Shown piece by piece: positions 23,053 to 32,039 of a stretch of 64,000 bases of DNA. Every line of letters starts with the position of its first letter. Positions within the stretch are counted from its first letter, which is position 1. This DNA is from Symbiodinium natans (Eukaryota > Sar > Dinophyceae > Suessiales > Symbiodiniaceae). The translations under genes were made by a program, and so were the position numbers. Under the pieces are notes generated by a model. That model was given only the letters and a program-made list of their open reading frames with translations, had not been told where the DNA came from and ran no database searches. Where the stretch lies: the NCBI GenBank assembly GCA_905221605.1, contig CAJNDS010002551.1:35001-99000 (forward strand), given 5' to 3'.

Positions 23053-24119
23053 GCGAGAATTGCACTGCCGGCTCCCAGCTCCCAGCCGTCCCCCTGTCCT
23101 CCTTCACCACATGCCGCAGACTCTTCAGGGCAAAGAGAACTGCGAGGCCTGGGAGGCCTGAGCGGGGTTCCGCATGCAAGCAGCCTCTCAAGCCTGGACT
23201 TCAAGCCGCGGGACCATCGGCGCCCGACATCGGCGGCCACAGGTCCTTGTGCAGGGCTACAGCATCGAGTCCACCACCGAAGGCCCCTTGAGTTTTTGCA
23301 AGCCCTGTTGATTCTCAAAACGTTCTAAAGACAAGGGGTGCAAGACCTGGACGCCTGGGATCCATAAAAAGGGCCCGGATGCATGGAACAGCCGCAGCAC
23401 TCCCCCCAAACGCCCCTCCCACCACCGCCGGGGCAGCTGCGAAGTTGGAGTTGTGCACCTGCAGGTGCAGGTGTGGCTGGTCCGCTTCGGGCTCTGCAGT
23501 CCCTGGCTCTAGGCTCCAGCCTACACTGGACTAGACACCTCTCACCTGTACAAGCTTTCGGCTCAAGGTCCTGCAGGTGTTTATGGTTAACGGTTAACAC
23601 ATTCGATGAATTCCAAAAACTCAAAGCAAGAGACCCACGTGGCACAAGTCGCATGGAAACGTGATTGGGACTGAGTTGCACTTGCATCGGCCTCGGTGTT
23701 GGGTCGGGGAGAACGGAACTCGACGGGCTATCTCAACCTTCAGACTTTCCTGACTCTTGGAGCCAACACGACCGGGTGATACACGTAGGTTTTGCCAGGA
23801 AGGTGTTTCAACGCAGTCTTGCAGCATCGAAACCGTGAGTCTCACGCAAGCCATGATGGACAGTCTTCCACCCCCCGGTCTGACGTCCTCTCACGATTCA
23901 TGATCAGATTGGGCCCCAATGGGCATCCTCCGCTGTAATTCGCAGAGATTACTACGGTACGCATGCCGAGCAGCTACTAGTGCGGCCGAAATGTGCCGCG
24001 TGCGCAGCAGCATGAATTCACATCAACAGGACGCCACTGCTTCCGACCCACTCGAGTCTTGTTGCGGGTGTCTCCGTTGCACGGGGCGCCTACAGCATCA
24101 AGCCTGAGACACCAAATCC

Positions 24120-24500
24120 AAAGCTGAAAATTATTTCAATCCTGCGGACTGCAGGATCAAGCATCTCCAAGTTCTGCGCAAATGATCCTCTCACTGGCTG
24201 CAGGCACCTCAATCGGCATTTGGGAGGCGTTCCAGGCTACTGCGGGGGTTCTGCATCGCACCATCTTAGTTTGATAAGGCTCTATCCTGGGACAAGGAGT
24301 CATCGATTAATCGCTGGGGTGGTCATCATGATGAAATATAGAAATTATGTAAAGGCTTACGCAAGCCCAGATACTGTGACAACAAGAGCTTGCGCGGCTG
24401 CACACCAGCACGTTCCCGTTGGTGGCGTACGGATGCGTACGGAACGTGGTCGAACACTTCACTGGGTAGGGCAGGATTTGGGAGAAAAGGGTGCCGTGCG
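24120..24500 (-). pseudogene. Tentative continuation of BRR2, degenerate second-cassette start
   Basis: In phase with the BRR2 exon ending at 24657, an exon can start at 24500 (GCAG|CGCACGG) and read ARHPFLPNPALPSEVFDHVP. This loosely resembles the BRR2 stretch where the second helicase cassette begins (NPIQTQVF). The next residues (YATNGNVLV, resembling YNSDDNVFV) lie in another frame. They are separated by a 10 bp direct repeat, TCCGTACGCA/TCCGTACGCC. About 150 bp further on, after a GAG acceptor, a peptide reads VPAASERIICAEL where other BRR2 proteins have the Walker A motif and ICAE. If real, motif I is lost here and the gene may be broken. Homology is weak and inferred. Confidence 0.3.
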
Positions 24501-24656
24501 CTGCTTTATCCTGCCTCCGACCCCGAAAACACTTTAGGAAACCTTGGCTCAAGAATCTCAAGAGGCAAAGTGCCGGAGATCTAGGGCAAGAATGGGCAAG
24601 ATCGAGCTTGACCAAGCCTTCAGCCCCTGCACAGCGTAGAGGCGTCGCGACATCTC

Positions 24657-25341
24657 AGTGCCGTCAGCAGCAGCGGCTGCAGGTCCAGCAGCTCCGTGTG
24701 GGGCGGGTACTTGTCCGGCAGGATCCTGGAGGATGATGAAAAGGTGGTCACTTTAGATGTCCGGAGTGTCATGCGGCATCCACTTGTTCGGGGCCTGGCA
24801 AAAATGTCCTGTCGAAGCCCTTCCCAGATCGACCCACTAGGCGGGAAGCTGACAACGGAAGGCAGCACTCTGAGTGAGGGTTGGAACTCGAGGGAGCCAC
24901 TTTCAAAGGACAATGTCCCCATGTCTTATGTCTTGCCTGACGCTAGCAGTAGAATAGACACGCGGCTCCAGGAAGCAAAACTGTCCGTCTACATACTAAT
25001 TAGGAATCATGGTCAAGCAGAGAGTCAAGTGTCGGAACGACACCAGCAGCCTCTGTGTAGTGATCCATCTGTCGGAGACAACACGAGTGAAGCGCCTCAC
25101 ATGCAGAGGAGCTTCGAGACAACACGCGCAGGAGGATGTCCGGAGGAGGGCTTTGATGGGCCCTGCTGTTTGCACTGGCCGGGGTGCAAGGCGAAGGCTT
25201 TCCAGACAAACGCAACCTGAAATCCAACTAAAGTCCGAGTTGCTGCGGCGGCTCCATGATGGGCACCGTAAAGTTCAGCTCGGCACCGCACTCTTGCAGC
25301 ACGAACAGGTCCAGGTGCAGGATCTGCTTGCCGTTCACGTC
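24657..25341 (-). CDS. BRR2: Pre-mRNA splicing helicase BRR2 (SNRNP200), internal exons
   Basis: BRR2 is the U5 snRNP Ski2-like helicase that unwinds U4/U6 during spliceosome activation, in the nucleus. Three minus-strand exons join in phase. 25244-25341 reads DVNGKQILHLDLFVLQ, then LNFTVPIMEPP (GC donor). 25027-25095 reads RFTRVVSDRW, then VSFRHL (GA donor). 24657-24725 reads ILPDKYPPHTELLDLQPL (GA donor). Joined, RVVSDRW, VSFRHLILPDKYPP and TELLDLQPL match the end of the first Sec63-like cassette and the linker to the second cassette in eukaryotic BRR2. Introns are 148 and 301 bp with AG|G acceptors. Upstream exons were not found. Downstream lies the 4.4 kb duplication, so the gene may be interrupted or very long. 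Confidence 0.8.
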
Positions 25342-26429
25342 CTGTCGACGAGCCCTAAACCCTGCAGAAAACACGAACTTTCGCCCGGATGACCATGGCG
25401 GCTGCCAAAGCTAGAGCCCCAGCCTCCATTGGCACATATTGGCGCGGCTTCATGATCTGAAGCCACGCTTTGCTGAGTGGTGGACGGACTGTGACCCCTG
25501 AAATGCTTGAGGACATGCCTCACCACCTGTGCGAAGTGGGCTGATGCGAGTGACGTGATCATCGCGTCGGGACTCGCAAAGGGACCAAGATTTGTGAGTT
25601 TGCAGTTTGCAAGAAGGAAGAAGCTCTAAACTCTAAACGTGGACGCCAGACACCAAGGGTCATAGTATGTCAAAACCCCCCTCTCCTCATGGAACCCTCC
25701 TTTTGCACAGAAACATGCCCCGACTGCGCCTGATGCAACATGGAAGGTCCCGCCAGCGTCGAGGCGATAGAATCAACTGCAGCGATAACCGTGGCAGCGC
25801 CAATGCTGTCCACAGCATCAAGCCTGAGATTGGCCAAGTGACCCTTCTTCGGGTGGGGGCGGGGTGGGGGGGGGGGCAGAGCCACTCCGACATGCAGCAG
25901 CTGACTCTTGACTGCTAGCCTATGCTGAGGTGGGTGCGACGCTTCCCCAATAGTGGCTGCCTGTAAACCGAGCAGAAACAGCAAAGCTGCAGGTTGCACA
26001 GAGGTTGGTGCCTCCGCAACTGGGGCCGCATTTGTCAAAGCTGCCTCGGGCTCAACTGATTCTCTGTGCCTTGGTCGTACGAAATCCGGGAAACGGGCCA
26101 CATCAAGCAAGCGGCCGGAAGGGTAACCACCTTGGCCCCGCCACTAATTCGCGTGCATCGTTCTAGGCATTCTACACACGCGGTCCCTTTTGCAACATCG
26201 TCCTAGTAGTTGCCATCATAGGATAGGGAACAGAAAATGCCACCCCAACAAAAAAAGAGGAACAGCTCCCGCATCACACCTGAAGACTGCGGAAGCCCGT
26301 CTGTCTGAGTGCTGCACAGCACAGAAGCTGCACAAGATCAAGCCTCAGGCGGGATCGATCCGCAGGCACATGGCCCCAAATCCCAAATCCGATACAAGCC
26401 TTAAGCCCTAAGCTCTCGATTCTATTCTC
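25342..26429. other. Unassigned stretch upstream of the BRR2 exons
   Basis: No further BRR2 exon could be identified. A TTTAGGG-like motif in gene sense (25352-25365) lies about 10 bp before the acceptor at 25341. A minus frame of 146 codons (25670-26110) shows no domain. The word AGCATCAAGCCTGAGA at 25814 also ends both copies of the 4.4 kb duplication. Confidence 0.4.
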
Positions 26430-26605
26430 AGGCTCGACGGCCCAAGATGGAAGGGTTTGCGAGGGCTCGCCAGGCCCACATCATTGAAAGGTTGTTCTTT
26501 TTTGCAGAATCGTACTCGATGAAGGACGCCTGTGCAGCGAATAGTCCTCCTGCCAAACACTCTGCACGCTCCCTGAGCTTCCGGGGTGTCGGTGCAGACA
26601 CGGAC
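26430..26605 (-). CDS. Probable exon(s) of unknown gene
   Basis: The minus frame reads RKLRERAECLAGGLFAAQ, then SFIEYDSAKKNNLSMMWAWR and ALANPS. Composition is strongly protein-like, but borders are approximate and no family is recognised. Confidence 0.4.
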
Positions 26606-27075
26606 GAAGTACCACACACATGGGGGAGGAAGCCTTCCTATACCCTTGCCCCTCCCCACCCTGAACCATCATCAACCCTGAACCAAAAACCCGAAACCTT
26701 CGTAATACATCCTACACCCTCAAGCACCCCAAGCCCTAAACCGAAAACCCTAAACCCTATAGAGCCGAAAGCCTGAACCATACGACACCTAAAGGGAAAA
26801 GCCTAAACCATCGTAAACCCCAAAAAGAAAGTAAGCATGGCGCCCGCTGGGGCCCTGACGATTTGAGGGCCCCGTCATATGCAGCAGTAGGTCTCAGTAG
26901 GTCGGAAGTGGCCCAGGCTGTGAAGCTCTCGCTTTTCCCAGGTTAGGACAGGCACTCAATGCAGGGAAATCGATGGGCTTAGGTAGGATGGTTTTCATTC
27001 GCTGCAGCACACCACCAGGTCAGGGCACTGTGTTCGCGAGGTTGGCCTCGGTCGAAGAAGCGCTCAAAGGGGTGG

Positions 27076-27153
27076 TCAAGCCATGCTGAACGTGCGCTTG
27101 GCTGCAAGCTCGACGCCCACAGCGCAGTTCCAATCTGCCCAGAAGCTCTTCAT
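27076..27153 (-). CDS. Possible exon of unknown gene
   Basis: After an acceptor-like GGCCAG the minus frame reads MKSFWADWNCAVGVELAAK, then RTFSMA and a stop. A GA donor could instead end it at the ATGGCTT|GA boundary. Not recognised. Confidence 0.35.
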   Translation of the reverse strand: MKSFWADWNCAVGVELAAKRTFSMA

Positions 27154-27570
27154 CTGGCCACCGAACAAATTCAGTCAATTGCAGTCAGCACTCAAATGTA
27201 TTCACGGCTCCAAACACTCCCCCATCCACAAGTTCTCACTTCCAGTTCTTCTGTGGCAGCTTGGGCTGCATTACTGGGCACACGTGAGGGGGCCTACCAT
27301 TGTGAGCGTTTCCAACACACCTGCTGCCTAGCTCTCCGATAAAGAACAGTAAGGGTATTGCCACAGGCGGGTGGGGATGTCCAAACTTGAAGCTTACTAG
27401 CAGAGTTTTAATAATTTCATAGGAGCATGACCCTGCGAGTGATGCTGAATTAAACTTGGAACAGCCCCGAGGGATGCCGCAAAGCTCACTTTGCCGCCGT
27501 GGCGCGGCGTTGCCAAGGGAGACCATCGAGTTCCCCCGGAGCTTGGCTGAGCGAATGGCCAAACCTCTCA

Positions 27571-27572
27571 GA

Positions 27573-27619
<47 letters not shown>

Positions 27620-27657
27620 TGGTAGTGGTAGTGGGAGTGGTAGTGGTAGTGGTAGTG

Positions 27658-27717
<60 letters not shown>

Positions 27718-27800
27718 TAGTAGTATAGTAGTATAGTAGTATAGTAGTATAGTAGTATAGTAGTATAGTAGTATAGTAGTATAGTAGTAGTAGTAGTAGA
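27571..27800. repeat. TAG trinucleotide array with TAGTATAG block
   Basis: Pure (TAG)n, a TAGTGG-rich stretch, (TAG)n again, then about ten TAGTATAG octamers (27712-27788). Ser/Gly, Val, Thr, Leu and Tyr homopolymer readings are artefacts. Confidence 0.95.
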
Positions 27801-28050
27801 AGAAGGTCCAGTGGACCTGGGGAAACGTCCAAAGCTACTCAAGAGCTCGCAAAACCTGCTGCGCAGCTGCAGTACGTTCACAAGCACTATGGCGGGTGTG
27901 TTGCTTTCGGCTACTAGCTCAGCTACAACGCCTTGAGCTACGACCTTTGTTTGAATGTCCACAGCTGCAGTCGGGTTGACGTGAAGCTGTACAAAAGCAA
28001 GAGCAAACGACATGCAATTGCTACGTCACTGCATCACATGCTACAATGAT

Positions 28051-28127
28051 GCTTGCTGCAAAATGCAACATCACAACGCACGAAGCGAGGGGACATGTCT
28101 CTATCACACAAGCACAGCCGCTTCCAG
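28051..28127 (+). repeat. 77 bp direct repeat, left copy (flanks PLD-like gene)
   Basis: Identical over all 77 bp to 29447-29523. It begins GCTTGCTGCAAAATGC and ends CAGCCGCTTCCAG. Confidence 0.95.
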
Positions 28128-28231
28128 CAGCCCCGGATTTTAAAGAGACATGGATCCCCGATTCCGTGCAAACGGCGAAATCTGGACAGGCTAACCTACG
28201 GGCTACTACCTGCTCAACATGCGCGCTCAGC

Positions 28232-29152
28232 TCAGCTCGAGGACGGACGATCTGGCCCCTTGGGCGGTCCTTTCTCGCGATGCCTACGCCTCGGCTCGAA
28301 ATCTAACTTTGCAGGGACAGAACGATCCCACATATCAGAGAACCAAGCCTTGTAGGTCTCTACGCGAGGATCTCCCTCGGCCTCTGCTGTTTCGTAGCGC
28401 ATGACCATTTCAAAATTGCACCTACTGGCTCGGGTGTTGTTGCGCGACCCGGCGTAGATGCTCGTGGTTGGCCCACGGTCCACTAAAAGTGTTTTTGCGT
28501 GGAGCGCGCCTGACCAACCCGTTTGTCGGGGGTAGATGAGCGACAACGGCTTCCCCGATATAACGTGGACCTCGACACCGGACTCTCTCAAGCTTTGCAA
28601 ACGTGGCAGCGAATCATTACATGACCGACTGTTTTTCTCATCCAGGAGCAAGAGAACCTTAGTCCCGGCTTCTGCCGCGGCGCACAGCGCCGGTGTCACT
28701 TGGTCACAGTCATACGTATAGGCTGTAGCCATGATCACCTTTGGGCCCGAATCGCTCGCTGACGGCGAGATGTCAACGACAGCCTTGCTGAGCCATTCAC
28801 TGTCGGGGAGAAGCGTAACGGACGCAACATCTGCGTCATATCCCGTCGTGGGAGCCTTATTTTGGGAGGCTTGACGAAGGGCGTGCTGCGCTCTGAGCTG
28901 CGTCTGAAGGCCTGCTGTCCTTGTCTCAGATCGCTCTAGCTCTTTACGGAGTTGGAGGTTCTCCTTTCTCAACAGCTCAAGCTCAAACAGTGTACCGCCT
29001 GACACTGCGGTGGCTGGGGAGATGGCACCGGTGGAAACTGAGGGACTCGCGCCTTCAAGCGCGGGAGCATCACGGTTGCTCCTGGGCGGCAAAGAAAGCG
29101 CAAAGCGACGTGGGGTAGTTGGGGCTGCAGCGGCAATCGTCACAGCTGGCAC
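28232..29152 (-). CDS. Phospholipase D-like domain protein, single exon
   Basis: An uninterrupted frame of 306 residues, unusual in a window of tiny exons. Residues about 1-50 are low complexity (Ala/Ser/Pro). About 55-95 form a leucine-rich coiled coil (ELELLRKENLQLRKELER). About 110-290 look like one PLD-type half-domain with a central HAKTLLVD, the family HxKx4D signature that supplies the catalytic His and Lys. AGSRNNTRASRCNFEM follows, where family members have a GSxN...NxE segment. The family includes phosphodiesterases such as mitochondrial cardiolipin hydrolase/Zucchini, which carry one HKD and act as dimers; the substrate here is unknown. No clear signal peptide or membrane segment. 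Exact 77 bp direct repeats flank the gene, suggesting it was duplicated or inserted as one piece. A retrogene origin is possible but no poly(A) tail is seen. Confidence 0.85.
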   Translation of the reverse strand: MPAVTIAAAAPTTPRRFALSLPPRSNRDAPALEGASPSVSTGAISPATAVSGGTLFELELLRKENLQLRKELERSETRTAGLQTQLRAQHALRQASQNKAPTTGYDADVASVTLLPDSEWLSKAVVDISPSASDSGPKVIMATAYTYDCDQVTPALCAAAEAGTKVLLLLDEKNSRSCNDSLPRLQSLRESGVEVHVISGKPLSLIYPRQTGWSGALHAKTLLVDRGPTTSIYAGSRNNTRASRCNFEMVMRYETAEAEGDPRVETYKAWFSDMWDRSVPAKLDFEPRRRHREKGPPKGPDRPSSS

Positions 29153-29446
29153 ACGACTCTTTGAGGGTGCTTATTCGGCATGGAAAAGAAGCATTTCGCC
29201 CTTATCATCAGAAGTCTCGTGGGAAAACCCACGGCCAGCAGACACTCGATGCACAATAGCACGCGCCGCACTGTTCAGCCCATCGCCTTTCCTGCCTGAC
29301 CACTGCCCTCAATGTTATCCAACACCGAACCAATCTCTCTCGTGATCTCTTGATTCTCGGAACTCGTAAGATCACCCAACCTTAACCCGGTGCGACAGTA
29401 CACGGAACCCCGGTTCCGGTCGTCTCAGCCTCGACATTGGCTTCAG

Positions 29447-29523
29447 GCTTGCTGCAAAATGCAACATCACAACGCACGAAGCGAGGGGACATGTCTCTAT
29501 CACACAAGCACAGCCGCTTCCAG
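29447..29523 (+). repeat. 77 bp direct repeat, right copy
   Basis: Exact copy of 28051-28127. It runs without a gap into the (TAG)n array at 29524. Confidence 0.95.
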
Positions 29524-29537
29524 TAGTAGTAGTAGTC

Positions 29538-29607
<70 letters not shown>

Positions 29608-29669
29608 TAGTGGCAGTAGTGGTAGTAGTGGTAGTAGTAGTAGTAGCAGTAGTAGTAGTAGTAGTAGTC

Positions 29670-29736
<67 letters not shown>

Positions 29737-29812
29737 TAGTAGTAGTAGTAGTAGTAGGAGTAGTAGTAGTAGTAGTAGTAGTACTAGTACTAGTACTAGT
29801 ACTAGTTACTAG
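29524..29812. repeat. TAG trinucleotide array
   Basis: About 95 imperfect TAG units with TGG, CAG and CGT variants, ending in TACTAG units. Ser- and Val-rich readings are artefacts. Confidence 0.95.
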
Positions 29813-30074
29813 TAGGTTGGGGCTTTGTAGTGTTAAAGGGAAGAGTCAGACAGTGTTGCAGGCAGCAGACACTTCAAGGGCAGCGCAGCAGCAGCAGACA
29901 CTTGTAGGGCGTTTCAGCAGTACTTTTGAGCATGGGTCTTAAACCCTGCACCCAAAAGCCTGACGTGCAAGCCCAAAAACCCTGTGTGCTTAAACCTGAA
30001 GCCCTAAACCCAAAACCCCACAGCTTCCAGTGGAAGCCCAAAAGTCCTGTGTGCTTAAACCATGGAAGTCCAAA

Positions 30075-30130
30075 AATCCTCCCCCCCCCCCCCCCCCCCC
30101 CCCAGCCCCAAGCCGCCCCCCCCCCCCCAA
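30075..30130. repeat. Poly-C tracts
   Basis: Two C runs of about 26 and 14 bases split by CAGCCCCAAGCCG. Confidence 0.9.
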
Positions 30131-30325
30131 TCCAAGCCAAGCCAATTTAAATCATAAACAATTCGCGCAAGGCTCTCGAAATCCAAGGCCCTCATAGGAC
30201 ATCCACGGCCCTCATCAGCAAAAACATGTTCCCCGCCCTCCCCAGAAAATATAAACTAAGCTCAAGACTTGAGTTTTGAAGGGTAACGTAAGGAATAACA
30301 CGGCGTCAATTATCCATGACGCTCC

Positions 30326-30328
<3 letters not shown>

Positions 30329-30378
<50 letters not shown>
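30329..30378. repeat. TAG trinucleotide array
   Basis: Seventeen pure TAG units, followed by degenerate AGCAGTAGCAATAGCAACAG words to about 30430. Confidence 0.95.
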
Positions 30379-30831
30379 ACATAGCAGTAGCAACAGCAAT
30401 AGCAACAGCAATAGCAGTAGCAGAAATAGTGAAATTTAAACAATATCAACGATGATAATGATGATGATGATGATCACAATAGTGACGACATCTTTTTAAA
30501 GTAGCAACAATAATACATGCTAATAACAGTAGCAATACTAGTAATAGCAATAAGAGTCCATATGCACTGCATAATACATGACATGAAAACAGCGTAAATA
30601 CAAATACGAAACCATAAACAAAACCACACAACATACAAGACAGAATCACGACACGAAAACACTTAAACAAAAGACGAAAACACTGCAAAGACCTATACGA
30701 AACGACAAAAAAAACACGGAGTCGGCAAAATCCGAACTTGACCCCATGACACGAAAACACTGCACATGCCGATGCGCAAACATTTGATTTGTCATGAAGA
30801 AAAACGTAGCGTCAAATTACGGAAAGAATGG

Positions 30832-30894
30832 GTAGTGGTGGTGGTGGTGGTAGTGGTAGTGGCAGTGGCAGTGGCAGTGGTAGTGGTAGTAGTG

Positions 30895-30949
<55 letters not shown>

Positions 30950-30993
30950 TGGTAGTGGTAGTGGTAGTGGTAGTGGTAGTGGTAGTAGTAGTA
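30832..30993. repeat. TAG/TGG trinucleotide array
   Basis: GGTAGTGG units on both sides of a pure (TAG)n core. All long frames over it are artefacts. Confidence 0.95.
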
Positions 30994-31048
30994 CGCCCCA
31001 ACCGGGTGGTTTGCCCACACACAGGCTGGTCACGCATGGGTTTGGGCA

Positions 31049-31182
31049 TGGGTTTAGGGTTTAGGGTTTAGGGTTTAGGGTTTAGGGTTTAGGGTTTAGG
31101 GTTTAGGGTTTAGGGTTTAGGGTTTAGGGTTTAGGGTTTGGGGTTTAGGGTTTAGGGTTTAAGGTTTAGGGTTCAGGGTTTA
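31049..31182. repeat. Interstitial telomere array (TTTAGGG)19
   Basis: About 19 units; the first 12-13 are perfect and the last few carry single changes (TTTGGGG, TTTAAGG, TTCAGGG). This is the longest and cleanest such array in the window. Confidence 0.97.
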
Positions 31183-31494
31183 CAACGACAAGCAGAAGAC
31201 GCGGGCAAACCGAGCAGTGTCTTACGCCTCAACCCTGAACCCACGCCCACCGAAGCCCTCGTGCTGGACTCGTGCCTGAAACACTCCAAAGCCCAAACCG
31301 TAAGACGCGCGCTCGCGCGCGGGCAAACCATAGGGTTCTGCGACGTCCGGAACGCAGGGAAACCCGCAGAGAGTCGTCGTTTATGAAGACAAATAACGAA
31401 AAAAAAAAAAACAATGTTGAAAGGCCGGCAAAGGCCAGAAACGCCGCGGCGTACCTTCCAACAACAAGCGCGGGCAAACCATAGGGTTGCACCG

Positions 31495-31496
31495 TC

Positions 31497-31536
<40 letters not shown>

Positions 31537-31537
31537 C

Positions 31538-31568
<31 letters not shown>

Positions 31569-31628
31569 CTAGTAGTAATAGTAGTAGTAGTAGTAGCAGT
31601 AGTAGTAGTAGTAGCAGTAGTAGTAGTG
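31495..31628. repeat. TAG trinucleotide array
   Basis: About 45 TAG units with CAG, TAC and AAT variants. Confidence 0.95.
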
Positions 31629-31659
31629 GATATTTGATGAAATTTGCAGTGTTGTGTGC

Positions 31660-32038
31660 ACATGAATGGCCAGAGCATACATGTCCGCGCGATGATAGCG
31701 CCCGTGCTACCAGAGCATTCATGTCACACGATGATAACGTCCGTGTTACCAGAGTATCCATGTCCGCACAACGCCCGTGTTACCAGAGCATCCATGTCCG
31801 CGGGATGATAACGTTCGTGCGACCACTGCGTGCGAATGGCCAGAGCATCCATGTCCGCACGATGATTACGCCCATGCAAAAGCATCGGTATTCTTCGTGG
31901 CTGCGTTGCGCGCGAATGGCCAGAGCATCCATGTCCGCACGATGATAACGTCCGTATTACCAGAGCATTCATGTCCACACGATGATAACGTCCGTGCTAC
32001 CAGAACATCCATGTCCGCACGATGATAACGTCCGTCCA
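31660..32038. repeat. 40 bp tandem repeat
   Basis: About eight units of CCAGAGCATCCATGTCCGCA plus CGATGATAACGTCCGTGTTA, some interrupted. Readings such as MSAR and ALSSCG repeats are artefacts. Confidence 0.9.
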
Positions 32039-32039
32039 T

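Larger units (their letters stand above)
19719..24114. repeat. 4.4 kb segmental duplication, copy 1
   Basis: Nearly identical to 40350-44744. I noted only about ten small differences outside the palindrome. No terminal repeats or target-site duplication flank it, so ordinary transposition is not indicated. Inside are open frames shared by both copies, for example a plus frame of about 300 codons over the palindrome that I read as GC-rich artefact. There is also a plausible minus exon near 22990-23050 reading ATIQRDALLSEGKEYLSQ, and an exon-like end before a GTAAGT donor near 21372-21440 (DARGDGDRHGRRFRVVPS). Confidence 0.95.

Noticed and set aside
24070-24114. Minus-strand peptide LDAVGAPCNGD as a BRR2 Walker A motif
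   Set aside because: It lacks the GKT core, lies in the duplicated segment, and cannot be joined in phase to the BRR2 exons.
19719-24114. The 4.4 kb repeat as a transposon
   Set aside because: No terminal inverted repeats, no LTRs, no target duplication and no transposase-like frame. The internal palindrome does not reach the ends.
25670-26110. 146-codon minus-strand frame with a retroelement-like phrase (IGEASHP)
   Set aside because: No catalytic or zinc motif is present, and the resemblance to dinoflagellate retroelement proteins could not be verified.
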